Assembly: GCF_001314605.1 (NCBI RefSeq)
Contig: NZ_LIHP01000011.1
Span: 186,001-250,000, forward strand
Length of the DNA: 64,000 nucleotides
Origin: Marinobacter sp. HL-58
Lineage (GTDB): Bacteria; Pseudomonadota; Gammaproteobacteria; Pseudomonadales; Oleiphilaceae
Reading direction: 5' to 3'
In this document: in pieces, positions 9,744-18,133 of the stretch
Layout of the letters: each line of letters opens with the position of its first letter
Position numbering within the stretch: position 1 is the stretch's first letter
Position numbers and translations under genes: made by a program
Notes under the pieces: generated by a model
What the model saw: only the letters and a program-made list of their open reading frames with translations
Databases searched by the model: none
What the model was told of the DNA's origin: nothing

Positions 9744-10784
9744 ATGACCTCTAAAACCAAAACCCGGACACGAACAAAGACCGCATCGAGTCTGAGCAAA
9801 GAAGAACACCTCCGGATGTATACCCAGATGGTCCGCATCCGTACTTTCGAAGACAACGCAAACCAGCTTTACCTCGCCGGCAAGATGCAGGGCCTGACCC
9901 ATATGTATTCCGGTGAGGAAGCCGTTGCCGTGGGCATCTGCGAGGCACTGACCGACAGTGACCGAATCACCTCAACCCACCGGGGCCATGGGCACTGTGT
10001 CGCCAAAGGCGCCAATTACAAAGAAATGTTCTGCGAATTGCTTGGCAAGCAGGAAGGCTACTGCCGGGGCAAGGGTGGATCCATGCACATCGCCGATCAG
10101 AGCCACGGCAACCTCGGCGCCAACGCCATCGTCGGCGGTTCCATGGGTATCGCCACCGGTTCGGCGCTGCGGGCAAAACTGCTTGGCCAGGACGATGTAA
10201 CCGTCTGCTTCTTTGGCGATGGTGCCACCGCCCAGGGCCTGCTCTATGAGGTCATGAACATGGCCGCTTTGTGGAAATTGCCGGTCATCTTCGCCTGTGA
10301 GAACAACGGTTATTCCGAGTACACCAAGACCGAAGAAATCGCCGCTGGCTCTATCACAGCGCGCGCCGAGGCCTTTGGCATCGAAGCATTCCAGATTGAT
10401 GGCCAGGATGTTCTGGCGGTCAACGAACTCAGCAAGAAACTGGTCGCGCGCTGCCGCGACGGTGACGGACCTTTTTTCCTGGAACTGATGACCTACCGCT
10501 ATCACGGCCATCACGTCGGTGACATCAACCGCGAATACTACCGCTCCAAGAAAGAAGAAGCTGACTGGAAGGAAAACCGCGACCCGATTATTCGCTTCCG
10601 AAGCTGGCTGGTGGAACAGGGCATTGCCAAAGAAGACGAGATCGAAGCCCTGAATGCCCAGATCAAACAGGACGCCAAAGAGGCTGTCGCCTATGCCGAA
10701 GCCGCCGCCTATCCGGGCCTCGAAGAGGTGGACATGCACGTTTACGCTGAAACCGACCCCGCCACGCTGCAGGCCGGGAAGTGA
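9744..10784 (+). CDS. acoA: TPP-dependent acetoin/2-oxoacid dehydrogenase E1, alpha subunit
   Basis: The product has 346 residues from ATG 9744; a GTG 51 bp upstream is an alternative, and neither has a strong ribosome site. It decarboxylates or cleaves the substrate on thiamine diphosphate as a heterotetramer with the beta subunit. The TPP motif runs from GDG (158-160) to NN (187-188), and STHRGHGH with KGGSMHIAD are E1-alpha hallmarks. The length and the neighbouring BudC-like gene favour acetoin dehydrogenase (acetoin + CoA + NAD+ to acetyl-CoA + acetaldehyde + NADH). Pyruvate or branched-chain E1 cannot be excluded by sequence reading alone. The N-terminus is rich in Lys/Thr and may be disordered. 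Confidence 0.85.
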   Translation: MTSKTKTRTRTKTASSLSKEEHLRMYTQMVRIRTFEDNANQLYLAGKMQGLTHMYSGEEAVAVGICEALTDSDRITSTHRGHGHCVAKGANYKEMFCELLGKQEGYCRGKGGSMHIADQSHGNLGANAIVGGSMGIATGSALRAKLLGQDDVTVCFFGDGATAQGLLYEVMNMAALWKLPVIFACENNGYSEYTKTEEIAAGSITARAEAFGIEAFQIDGQDVLAVNELSKKLVARCRDGDGPFFLELMTYRYHGHHVGDINREYYRSKKEEADWKENRDPIIRFRSWLVEQGIAKEDEIEALNAQIKQDAKEAVAYAEAAAYPGLEEVDMHVYAETDPATLQAGK

Positions 10785-10798
10785 AGGAGATCGCCATA

Positions 10799-11794
10799 AT
10801 GAGAGAAATCACACTGTCCCAGGCCGTCAACGAAGCACTGGCCGAGGAAATGCGCCGCGATCCCACGACTTTCATCATCGGTGAAGATGTGGCCGAAGCC
10901 GGCACACCCTTCAAGGTGTTGTCCGGGCTGGTTGAAGAGTTCGGCACCAGCCGGGTCATCGACACTCCTATTTCAGAGCCGGGTTTTGTTGGCATCGGCG
11001 TTGGCGCCGCCCTGACCGGCGCGCGCCCCATTGTGGACCTGATGTTCGGCGATTTTATCTATCTGGTGATGGACCAGCTCTGCAACCAGGCCGCCAAGCA
11101 GCATTACATGTCCGGCGGAAAGCTGAGCGTGCCCATGGTTCTGCGCACCAACCTGGGCGCTACCCGTCGATCCGGCGCCCAGCACAGCCAGTCGTTGCAG
11201 GCACTGGTTGCCCATATTCCGGGAATCAAAGTGGCTTTACCCTCCTCGGCCTATGAAGCCAAAGGGCTGATGAAAACCGCCATCCGGGACAACAACCCGG
11301 TCGTGATCATCGAAGACAAACTGATGTACCAGGACAAGGCACCGGTACCCGAGGAGGAATACCTGATTCCTTTCGGTGAGGCCAATATCAAGCGCGAAGG
11401 CAGCGACATCACTCTGATCGGCACGTCCTCCATGGTGCAGGTCGCCGAGGCCGCCGCGAAGATCCTTGAGGCAGAGGGCATCAGCGCCGAGGTGATCGAC
11501 CCGCGCACCATAGTGCCGCTGGACGAAGACACCCTTTTGAAGAGCGTCCGTAAAACCAGTCGCGCCATCGTTATCGATGAGGGCCATCAGAACTATGGCA
11601 TCACCGGTGAGATCGCCAGTCGCCTCAACGAGAAGGCCTTTTACTATCTTGATGCACCCGTGCTGCGCATGGGCGCAATGGATGTGCCGGTGCCCTTCAG
11701 CCCCGTGCTCGAGGATCTCACTGTACCAACACCAGAACGCGTCGCCGAGAATGCTCGCCGGCTCTGCGCGGGGGAGATGATCCATGCCGCTTGA
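10799..11794 (+). CDS. acoB: TPP-dependent acetoin/2-oxoacid dehydrogenase E1, beta subunit
   Basis: The product has 331 residues. ATG 10799 is chosen because AAGGAG lies 9 nt upstream, overlapping the stop of the alpha gene. The family start ITLSQAVNEALAEEM is followed by GEDVAEAGTPFKV, SEPGFVGIGVGAAL, GATRRSGAQHSQSL and the C-terminal transketolase domain with VIDPRTIVPLD. It forms the E1 heterotetramer and binds the lipoyl carrier and peripheral-subunit-binding domain of E2. Its end overlaps the next gene by 11 bp, so the complex genes are translationally coupled. Confidence 0.9.
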   Translation: MREITLSQAVNEALAEEMRRDPTTFIIGEDVAEAGTPFKVLSGLVEEFGTSRVIDTPISEPGFVGIGVGAALTGARPIVDLMFGDFIYLVMDQLCNQAAKQHYMSGGKLSVPMVLRTNLGATRRSGAQHSQSLQALVAHIPGIKVALPSSAYEAKGLMKTAIRDNNPVVIIEDKLMYQDKAPVPEEEYLIPFGEANIKREGSDITLIGTSSMVQVAEAAAKILEAEGISAEVIDPRTIVPLDEDTLLKSVRKTSRAIVIDEGHQNYGITGEIASRLNEKAFYYLDAPVLRMGAMDVPVPFSPVLEDLTVPTPERVAENARRLCAGEMIHAA

Positions 11795-13103
11795 CGTCAT
11801 CATGCCAGCACTCGGGATGGCGCAGGACAGCGGTGTCATCCTTGCCTGGCACAAATCACCCGGGGACCCGGTTGCAGAAGGGGACGCCCTGTTTGAAGTG
11901 GAAACCGATAAAGCCGCGATGGAAGTCGAAGCACAGGGCTCCGGCTTCCTGACTGATGTTATGGCCAAGGCCGGAGACGAAGTGCCTGTCGGGCAGGTCC
12001 TCGCACGCATTTCGGACACCCCAGAGGACACCGGAACCAAAACAGAGGCTTCCCCGGATGCATCCGGGGAAGCCGATACCCAAGCCGACCAGGCGATGCC
12101 GGAAGGTGAGCCGGTCATAATGCCCGCACTGGGCATGGCACAGGACGCTGGTCAGATCGTCGCGTGGCGCAAATCACCAGGCGATGCTGTTACCGCCAGT
12201 GATGTTCTGTTTGAGGTGGAAACCGACAAGTCCATCATGGAAGTCGAGGCGGGTCACGACGGATTCGTCGCAGCGCTTCTGGCGGAGGCTGGCGAAGAGG
12301 CACCGGTCGGTGATGTCATCGCCATCATCTCCAGTGAAAAGCCGGAAGCACCTATCCAACGCAGCCTCAAGGATCGCGGAACGGCGACACCGGCCGAAGC
12401 CGCACCAGCGCGCGAACCGGCGCCCGCCAAAGAATCACCTTCAAAAACTTCTGAATCGCGCCCGACAAAGCAGGCCGTTCCTGCAATGGGCGGGCGGATC
12501 CTGGCATCGCCCAAGGCACGGCGACTGGCACTCGAGCGAGGTCTGGATCTGACTCGACTGGCCGATCATGGGTATCCCCAGCCCTATCATGTAAAGGATC
12601 TGGAAGTTCTGGAGCGCCTGCCCACGGAAGCCGCTCCACAGCTTTCAACCGCAGCACCTGCCCGCTACCTGTCTGCTCATGTGGAGACGAATGGGTTCGA
12701 CGATTTTGCTGCATGGGCTGCGAGTGAAGCCGGTCTGCCCGATGCCGGGTCGCTGTTGGCGGCGTTCGCTGGATCAAGCCTGGAGCGGGCCCATGTAACA
12801 GTAGCCCTGGAAGCATTTGGCAAGACCCGAATGTTCGCGGTGCATGGCCGGTGGCTGAGTGACGTCGCCGAAGCCGACCCGGAGGCCCGGCCTGATTTGC
12901 GGCTGCGGGACTTGCGGTTTGGTCGCCTGATTGAGGTTCAGGCGGGGCCGGAAGATACCCCGGTGCTCAGTGTCATGGCCTCGGGGGCGGGGCTGAAGCT
13001 GACGCTGGAGTGCGCTGCAGAACAACTGGATGCCTCCGCAGCCATTACCCTTCTTTCCAATTTCGCAGGTCGGATGGAGCAGCCGCTCCGTCACCTGCTC
13101 TGA
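11784..13103 (+). CDS. Double-lipoyl scaffold protein with degenerate acyltransferase-like C-terminus
   Basis: The product has 439 residues. There are two lipoyl domains, about 1-78 and 109-185, with lipoylation lysines in ETDKAAMEVEA (Lys43) and ETDKSIMEVEA (Lys149). An Ala/Pro/Glu-rich hinge (186-236) and a peripheral-subunit-binding domain (RILASPKARRLALERGL, about 239-275) follow. The last 150 residues resemble the end of a 2-oxoacid dehydrogenase acyltransferase domain (DLRFGRLIEV, TPVLSVMASG), but the catalytic His-x-x-x-Asp/Asn-Gly is absent. It would carry the acyl/hydroxyethyl group, while the catalytic step is left to the next gene. I see no dihydrolipoamide dehydrogenase gene here; E3 must come from elsewhere. 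Confidence 0.88.
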   Translation: MPLDVIMPALGMAQDSGVILAWHKSPGDPVAEGDALFEVETDKAAMEVEAQGSGFLTDVMAKAGDEVPVGQVLARISDTPEDTGTKTEASPDASGEADTQADQAMPEGEPVIMPALGMAQDAGQIVAWRKSPGDAVTASDVLFEVETDKSIMEVEAGHDGFVAALLAEAGEEAPVGDVIAIISSEKPEAPIQRSLKDRGTATPAEAAPAREPAPAKESPSKTSESRPTKQAVPAMGGRILASPKARRLALERGLDLTRLADHGYPQPYHVKDLEVLERLPTEAAPQLSTAAPARYLSAHVETNGFDDFAAWAASEAGLPDAGSLLAAFAGSSLERAHVTVALEAFGKTRMFAVHGRWLSDVAEADPEARPDLRLRDLRFGRLIEVQAGPEDTPVLSVMASGAGLKLTLECAAEQLDASAAITLLSNFAGRMEQPLRHLL

Positions 13104-13124
13104 GTTATGGAGCGGACGCCAATC

Positions 13125-14009
13125 ATGACAGATATTATTGCACCACCTTCGGTTAGGGCGTTGGCCAGGGAAAAGGGCATCAACCTTGAGGAACTTGCTC
13201 GCAATCTTGGCCGTACGAATATCGTGCGAGAGGATCTTGATAACACAAGTCCAACCGCCGCCAATAGCAATACCTCCGACACCTCGCTCTGGGATGTCGA
13301 TCATTCCCGCCATGGCAAGGTGCGGGAAGAGCCCATGAGCCGCTTCGCCCAGGTCGCCGCCTCAAACCTGGCTGCCGCACAGACGCACATTCCGGCAGTA
13401 ACGCATCACGAGCGCGCCGATATCAGTGCCGTCGAAGCCTGGCGCCGTAAGCTGAAACCAGAGGCGCAGGCACGCGGGGTAAAGCTGACGGCGCTGGCCT
13501 TCCACGTTGTGGCACTGGCCCGCTGCCTGCAGGAATTCCCTCGCTTCAACGCTTCGCTTTCTGCTGACGGACAGACACTGGTGCTCAAAGAGTACGTGCA
13601 CATCGGTATCGCTGTAGATACCGCTCATGGGCTGATGGTCCCGGTGATCCGCAATGCGGAAACCAAAGGGCTGTGGCAGATCGGCGCGGAGATCGCGGAT
13701 CTGGCCGCCCGCGCGCAGAATCGTAAGATTGCCGCCGACGAAATGGGGGGTGCGTCTATGACAATCACCAACCTGGGCGGAATCGGAGGGATCGGCTTCA
13801 CCCCAATCGTCAATCCTCCCGAGGTGGCCATTCTGGGACTCACTCGACCCGAAAGCATTCCCGTCTGGGATGGCGACGCTTTCCAGCCTGTCCCGATGGT
13901 TTCGGTTGACCTCAGCTATGATCATCGCGTTATCAACGGTGCTGACGCTGCGCGGTTTTCTGCGCGCTACTCATCGTTACTGTCTGATCCGCGGCGAATG
14001 ATGGTATGA
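13125..14009 (+). CDS. Acyltransferase (E2) catalytic subunit with its own subunit-binding domain
   Basis: The product has 294 residues; ATG 13125 has GGAGCGG upstream, while an earlier in-frame ATG at 13107 does not. Residues about 5-38 form a peripheral-subunit-binding domain (SVRALAREKGINLEELA). Residues 75-294 are the trimer-forming acyltransferase domain, ending in the active-site motif DHRVINGADAARF. Asn instead of Asp in that motif also occurs in Azotobacter-type pyruvate E2, so it is not a defect. There is no lipoyl domain: it must use the lipoyl arms of the preceding protein. It transfers the acyl group to CoA. Confidence 0.88.
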   Translation: MTDIIAPPSVRALAREKGINLEELARNLGRTNIVREDLDNTSPTAANSNTSDTSLWDVDHSRHGKVREEPMSRFAQVAASNLAAAQTHIPAVTHHERADISAVEAWRRKLKPEAQARGVKLTALAFHVVALARCLQEFPRFNASLSADGQTLVLKEYVHIGIAVDTAHGLMVPVIRNAETKGLWQIGAEIADLAARAQNRKIAADEMGGASMTITNLGGIGGIGFTPIVNPPEVAILGLTRPESIPVWDGDAFQPVPMVSVDLSYDHRVINGADAARFSARYSSLLSDPRRMMV

Positions 14010-14018
14010 ACAACGGTG

Positions 14019-14082
14019 TGGTGGTCATTCTTGGTCCAGGTTCCCCCCTCCCGTTTCCAGTGGGGGTAAAGATTGACCACCA
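14019..14082. repeat. Nested inverted repeat between convergent aco and cod operons
   Basis: TGGTGGTCA (14019-14027) pairs perfectly with TGACCACCA (14074-14082), and inside it CCCCC near 14044 can pair with GGGGG at 14061-14065. It lies just past the last aco gene and before the codA end. It could act as a terminator or RNA stabiliser, but there is no T-run in either direction. Confidence 0.5.
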
Positions 14083-14141
14083 TCCAATGTACCAGGCAGT
14101 TCGATGGTCAGGGCTGAGGCCAGGTGGCAGTTGACGAAGTT

Positions 14142-15362
14142 TCAGATACTCAACACCCGGCCATCACGAACCGACGCCAGCACTGGCAACTGCCCCAGCA
14201 AAACCTCGTAGGGCGACCGCCCCTGAAGCACCACGCACCGGGCGGGCAACCCTTCCTCAATGCCGTACTCTTTCAGATCCAGTGCCGCAGCGCCGTTATC
14301 GGTAATCAGTTCAAGGCAGTGGTCAATCCACCCCATCCCCAGCATGTGACAGGCGTGCAGACCCACATCCAGGGTACGTAGCATGTTGCCGTTCCCCAGC
14401 GGGTACCAGGGATCGCGGATGGAATCCTGGCCGAACGCCACCTTCAGCCCGGCGTCCAGCAGTTCCGGGACACGGGTCAGACCGCGACGTTTCGGGTAAC
14501 CGTCGAACCGGCCCTGCAGGTGCAGGCTCTCGGTGGGCATCGACAGGAAGCGCAGGCCGGATTTCTTCAGCAACCGGAACAGCCGGCTGCAGTAATGGTC
14601 GTTGTAGGAACCCATGGCGCAGGTGTGGCTGGCGGTGACCCGGGAGCCATAATCAAGCTTCAGTGCTTCGGCAGCCAGAACTTCCAGGAACCGGGACTCG
14701 GGGTCATCGATCTCGTCGCAGTGTACGTCTACCAGAAGGTCGTGCCTGTGGGCCAGGGCCACCAGCCATTGGACCGATTCAACACCGTAATCCCGGGTAA
14801 ATTCGAAATGGGGAATGCCACCGACGACGTCCGTTCCAAGGCGCACCGCCTCCTCCATCAGCTCCTTACCCCGGGGAAATGACCAGAGGCCTTCTTGGGG
14901 AAACGCCACGATCTGGAGATCCACGGTTTCAGCCATTCGCTCACGCACCTCAAGCATGGCCTTCAGGCCGGTCAGCTTCGGGTCTGTAACATCCACATGG
15001 GTACGGACGTGCTGAATGCCATTATCGGCAAAAAGCCGCAGTGTCTGTTCGGCCCGGCCGATCACGTCGTCGCGCGTAAGGCTGGCTTTGCGCTCGGACC
15101 AGCACTCGATACCCTCGAACAGGGTGCCGCTCTGGTTCCAGCGTGGCTCGCCCGCGGTCATGGCCGCATCCAGATGGATGTGCGGCTCCACAAATGGAGG
15201 TGCGACCAGATTCCCGCCGGCGTCCAGCTGGTCTTCCCCCGCCTCTTCCGATGCATTCTGGGCAGTAATGGCACTGAACCGGCCATCGGCAATGTTCAGC
15301 CGGTACAAACCCTCACGGCCCTGCAGCCGGGCATTGATAATAGCGTTCAGATTTTCACTCAT
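14142..15362 (-). CDS. codA: Cytosine deaminase
   Basis: The product has 406 residues from the ATG at 15362, chosen for its GGAGAT site 6 nt upstream. It is an amidohydrolase-fold metalloenzyme converting cytosine to uracil and ammonia. Visible ligands and motifs are EPHIHLDAA (first metal pair), HVDVTDP, HCDEIDD, SHTCAMGSY and the metal Asp in FGQDSIRDPWYP, all in CodA order. It lies 96 bp downstream of the cytosine permease gene and is cotranscribed with it, so the pair serves pyrimidine salvage or nitrogen supply. Confidence 0.93.
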   Translation of the reverse strand: MSENLNAIINARLQGREGLYRLNIADGRFSAITAQNASEEAGEDQLDAGGNLVAPPFVEPHIHLDAAMTAGEPRWNQSGTLFEGIECWSERKASLTRDDVIGRAEQTLRLFADNGIQHVRTHVDVTDPKLTGLKAMLEVRERMAETVDLQIVAFPQEGLWSFPRGKELMEEAVRLGTDVVGGIPHFEFTRDYGVESVQWLVALAHRHDLLVDVHCDEIDDPESRFLEVLAAEALKLDYGSRVTASHTCAMGSYNDHYCSRLFRLLKKSGLRFLSMPTESLHLQGRFDGYPKRRGLTRVPELLDAGLKVAFGQDSIRDPWYPLGNGNMLRTLDVGLHACHMLGMGWIDHCLELITDNGAAALDLKEYGIEEGLPARCVVLQGRSPYEVLLGQLPVLASVRDGRVLSI

Positions 15363-15458
15363 AACATCTCCATACAGGTGTCCACTGGATTGTCCTCCTC
15401 GCAACTGGATGCTCCCGAGGCCCGGGAGTTCCGGAATGTCGCGGCAGGTCAGAGGCAC

Positions 15459-16742
15459 TTACACGGCTCCCAGAACCTGGGCCCGGCGGTCGCGCACGGC
15501 GCCACTGACCACCAGCACAACCCCGTAACTTGCCGCGGCAACCAGAACGCCCACGATCGGCGCGATCCATGGCGAGGTATAGGCCGCCGCAGAACCTATG
15601 GCGTAAGCCGCCAGGCCAGGAACGTTGAATGCGGGCAGCGTCACTGTTTCGAGGGACGGGTACTCGCGTTTGTAGCCAATGAAATAGCTGGCCATGATGA
15701 CGCCCCCGATGGGCGGAATGAAGGTTCCCAGCAGCACAAGGAACGGAATAAGCCACTCGTACATACCCAGAACAGCCAGCAGGGTGCCAACGGCCGCACC
15801 AGCGACTGTCACCAACTTGCGCCGGCGGGTACGGATCATGTTGCACCCGGCAACGGCAAAGTTGTATACGGTATTATCCTGCGTTGTCCACAGATTCAGG
15901 AACAGCATGAGAATACCCAGGGTCGCCAGTCCCTGCGCCACCATGATGTCGACGATATCCGCCTGCTGGTAAACCAGTGCACCAAAAGCGCCGATCAACG
16001 TCATCAGGCCGTTGCCCAGGAAGAACGCCAGCAGAGTCGCAATCACAGCCGTTTTCCCGGATCTGGCAAAACGGGTCCAGTTGGTTGCCTGGGTGCCACC
16101 ACTGACAAAGGTGCCAAACACCATGGTAATGGCAGCGGCCACCGTCATTTCATCGGAAGGGGTTATGGCAAGCAGCCCGGCGAAGCCGCCTGCGTCCGAG
16201 GTTGCGATGGTCATGCTTACGGCCACCAGGATAATCATGGCCGGTACCGCGAAGCGGGACAGCATCTCCAGGCCCTTGTAGCCGATGAACGCGGTTATAC
16301 AGAAGCCGAAACCGAACACCACCATCAGTGGTGTGGTCCAGCTTTCCGGCAAGCCCGTCAGTTTGACCAGAAGAATCGCCATGGTGGCCGTACCCCACGC
16401 GTACCAGCCGATCTGGGTGAACCCGAGAATGAAATCAGATAACTTGCTCCCCAGTTCGCCAAAGGTAAACCGGGACATCAATGCGGTGTTCAGCCCGGTC
16501 CTGGCCGCGATGTAACCCAGTATGGCGGCATAGGTTCCCAGGAGGAGGTTACCCGCCGCCAGTACCAGCAGCATGGTGGAAAAATCGAACGCGACACCGA
16601 TACTGCCACCGGCCCACATGGTGGCGGTGAAAAAGGTAAAGCCGAGGAGCACCAGGCCCATGGACCAGACACTGCGGCGCTGGTCCATGGGCACCGGGCT
16701 GAGCGGATAATCCTGTTCTTGAGGTGTTGTCTGTGAGGTCAT
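15459..16742 (-). CDS. codB: Cytosine permease (NCS1 family)
   Basis: The product has 427 residues from ATG 16742 (AAGG upstream); the frame is open further upstream but the extra sequence is not NCS1-like. It has about 12 membrane helices. NCS1 signatures include a soluble N-terminus followed by MGLVLLGFTFFTATMWAGG and GWYAWGTATMAI in helix 3. It imports cytosine with a cation for the deaminase encoded next. A perfect inverted repeat at 16841-16859 is a likely regulator site. Confidence 0.92.
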   Translation of the reverse strand: MTSQTTPQEQDYPLSPVPMDQRRSVWSMGLVLLGFTFFTATMWAGGSIGVAFDFSTMLLVLAAGNLLLGTYAAILGYIAARTGLNTALMSRFTFGELGSKLSDFILGFTQIGWYAWGTATMAILLVKLTGLPESWTTPLMVVFGFGFCITAFIGYKGLEMLSRFAVPAMIILVAVSMTIATSDAGGFAGLLAITPSDEMTVAAAITMVFGTFVSGGTQATNWTRFARSGKTAVIATLLAFFLGNGLMTLIGAFGALVYQQADIVDIMVAQGLATLGILMLFLNLWTTQDNTVYNFAVAGCNMIRTRRRKLVTVAGAAVGTLLAVLGMYEWLIPFLVLLGTFIPPIGGVIMASYFIGYKREYPSLETVTLPAFNVPGLAAYAIGSAAAYTSPWIAPIVGVLVAAASYGVVLVVSGAVRDRRAQVLGAV

Positions 16743-16840
16743 TGCCTTGTCTCTCTTTGATGAAAACACGCAAGAGAGATGGCAACGTCTGTGCCATGTG
16801 GCAATTAAACCCACTCCCATGTCATGCCGCCGCAACCGCT

Positions 16841-16859
16841 CTTGTGCAATCTGCACAAG
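16841..16859. promoter_or_regulatory. Inverted repeat upstream of codB, candidate operator
   Basis: CTTGTGCA (16841-16848) and TGCACAAG (16852-16859) form a perfect 8-bp palindrome with a 3-nt spacer, about 100 bp upstream of codB. It lies in the 222-bp codB/permease intergenic region, where no gene is apparent. A dimeric repressor or activator site is likely; the factor is unknown. Confidence 0.5.
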
Positions 16860-16964
16860 CACAGTGGGAACGAACGCAGACTGCCGTGGGGCCTGACCCC
16901 GTGTGGTGCAAAAACCCACACCTGAATCCACAATGGTGCGCTGCCCACGGCACCTGACTCCGGG

Positions 16965-18089
16965 TCAGGCAACCTCCTGCCCCCTCACCCAGGCAGCCCG
17001 AAACGTTTCCGCCGCCACGCCTGCCAGGAGCCCGAAAAACGGGTCGGCCCAGACGGTCACCAGGGCTGTGATGGCGATGACAGGCCAGCAGGACGGCCTG
17101 GCGGTCCAGAGACGCCTGGACAGCGCAAGTTTGGCAGCCGCCACAAACAGCAAGGCTCCGAGGCCAGCCATGGGCATGGCCGCAATCATTGCGAGACCGC
17201 CGGGTATGAAGGCAACCAGAAGCAAGCCTGTTCCCAGCAGAACCGGCGCCAGGCCGGTGCGGGCGCCGAAGCGATGGTGTGCGGCCACACCACCTGCTCC
17301 GTGACACATGGGCAGGGCACCAATGGGTACCAGAAAGAGATTGGCCAGGCCGGTGGACACCGACAGCCGGGCCGGCGAGACCCGTTGCGCCTGTTCGCCG
17401 AAGTAATCCCCGGCCACCAGCGCAGTCAGTACGATGGCGTTGGTCAAGGTGAGGGCCATCTGGGGAAGCACCAGCGTGGAAATGGCTTGTTGCCAGTCCT
17501 CCAGGGTCGGTAGCCCAGGCAATGAGATCACAAAGGGTTCCGCAGCCGGAAGAGTGAGCCCCGGCGCCCCCACCACCGTGCCGATTACCACTGACCCGAC
17601 AAGCCCGACCAGCGCCGCTGGCCAGTCTGGCAACAGTTTCAGGGTAATGCCGAGGATCGCCAGCGTAACCACCCCCAGCGGCAGGGACGTGGCCATCAGA
17701 TCAACGCTCATGAAGGCCAGCATCAACCCCAGGCCAAGCTGAAGGCCGCTTAACACCGATCTCGGAATAAGACGGGCTGCTCCATTGATCCATCCGGTCG
17801 AACCAAGAATCAGCAGGATCACGCCGATCAGCACACCACTGGCCACCAGGCTCTGGGCACTCACCTGGGTTGTCAGCAACAGTGCGGCCACCGCTTTCAT
17901 GGGCTGCACGGGTATCGGCAGGCGATAGTACAGCCCCGTTGCGATGTAGAACACGGCAAATCCGAGCAGCACCGGAACCGGAGCCAATCCTGCCAACCCG
18001 ATAGCCCCCAGCCCCAGGGGAATCAGGGTGCCAATATCACCCAGGGCGCCGCTGGCATCCCTCACTATCGTTTTTTGTACGGAAGGCAT
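16965..18089 (-). CDS. MOT1-like molybdate (or sulfate) permease
   Basis: The 374-residue multipass inner-membrane protein is related to the SulP superfamily. The two family motifs of MOT1-type molybdate transporters are visible: PVQPMKAVAALLL (about 60-72) and MCHGAGGVAAHHRFGAR (about 260-276). It imports molybdate, or possibly tungstate or sulfate. It lies 44 bp downstream of the HTH/binding-domain regulator and next to tungstate importer, Moco and formate dehydrogenase genes, which supports an oxyanion for the cofactor. Confidence 0.82.
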   Translation of the reverse strand: MPSVQKTIVRDASGALGDIGTLIPLGLGAIGLAGLAPVPVLLGFAVFYIATGLYYRLPIPVQPMKAVAALLLTTQVSAQSLVASGVLIGVILLILGSTGWINGAARLIPRSVLSGLQLGLGLMLAFMSVDLMATSLPLGVVTLAILGITLKLLPDWPAALVGLVGSVVIGTVVGAPGLTLPAAEPFVISLPGLPTLEDWQQAISTLVLPQMALTLTNAIVLTALVAGDYFGEQAQRVSPARLSVSTGLANLFLVPIGALPMCHGAGGVAAHHRFGARTGLAPVLLGTGLLLVAFIPGGLAMIAAMPMAGLGALLFVAAAKLALSRRLWTARPSCWPVIAITALVTVWADPFFGLLAGVAAETFRAAWVRGQEVA

Positions 18090-18133
18090 TCAGCCTCCTG
18101 GTTGATTTGCCTTGTTGTTGTTATTGAAGCTGT

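Noticed and set aside
9744..11794. Calling the E1 genes pyruvate dehydrogenase
   Set aside because: Not excluded by sequence, but the BudC-like gene, the separate E1 alpha/beta and absence of an E3 gene make the acetoin type more likely; kept as an alternative.
13919..13940. Asn in place of Asp in the E2 active-site motif DHRVINGA might mean inactivity
   Set aside because: The same Asn occurs in Azotobacter-type pyruvate dehydrogenase E2, which is active.
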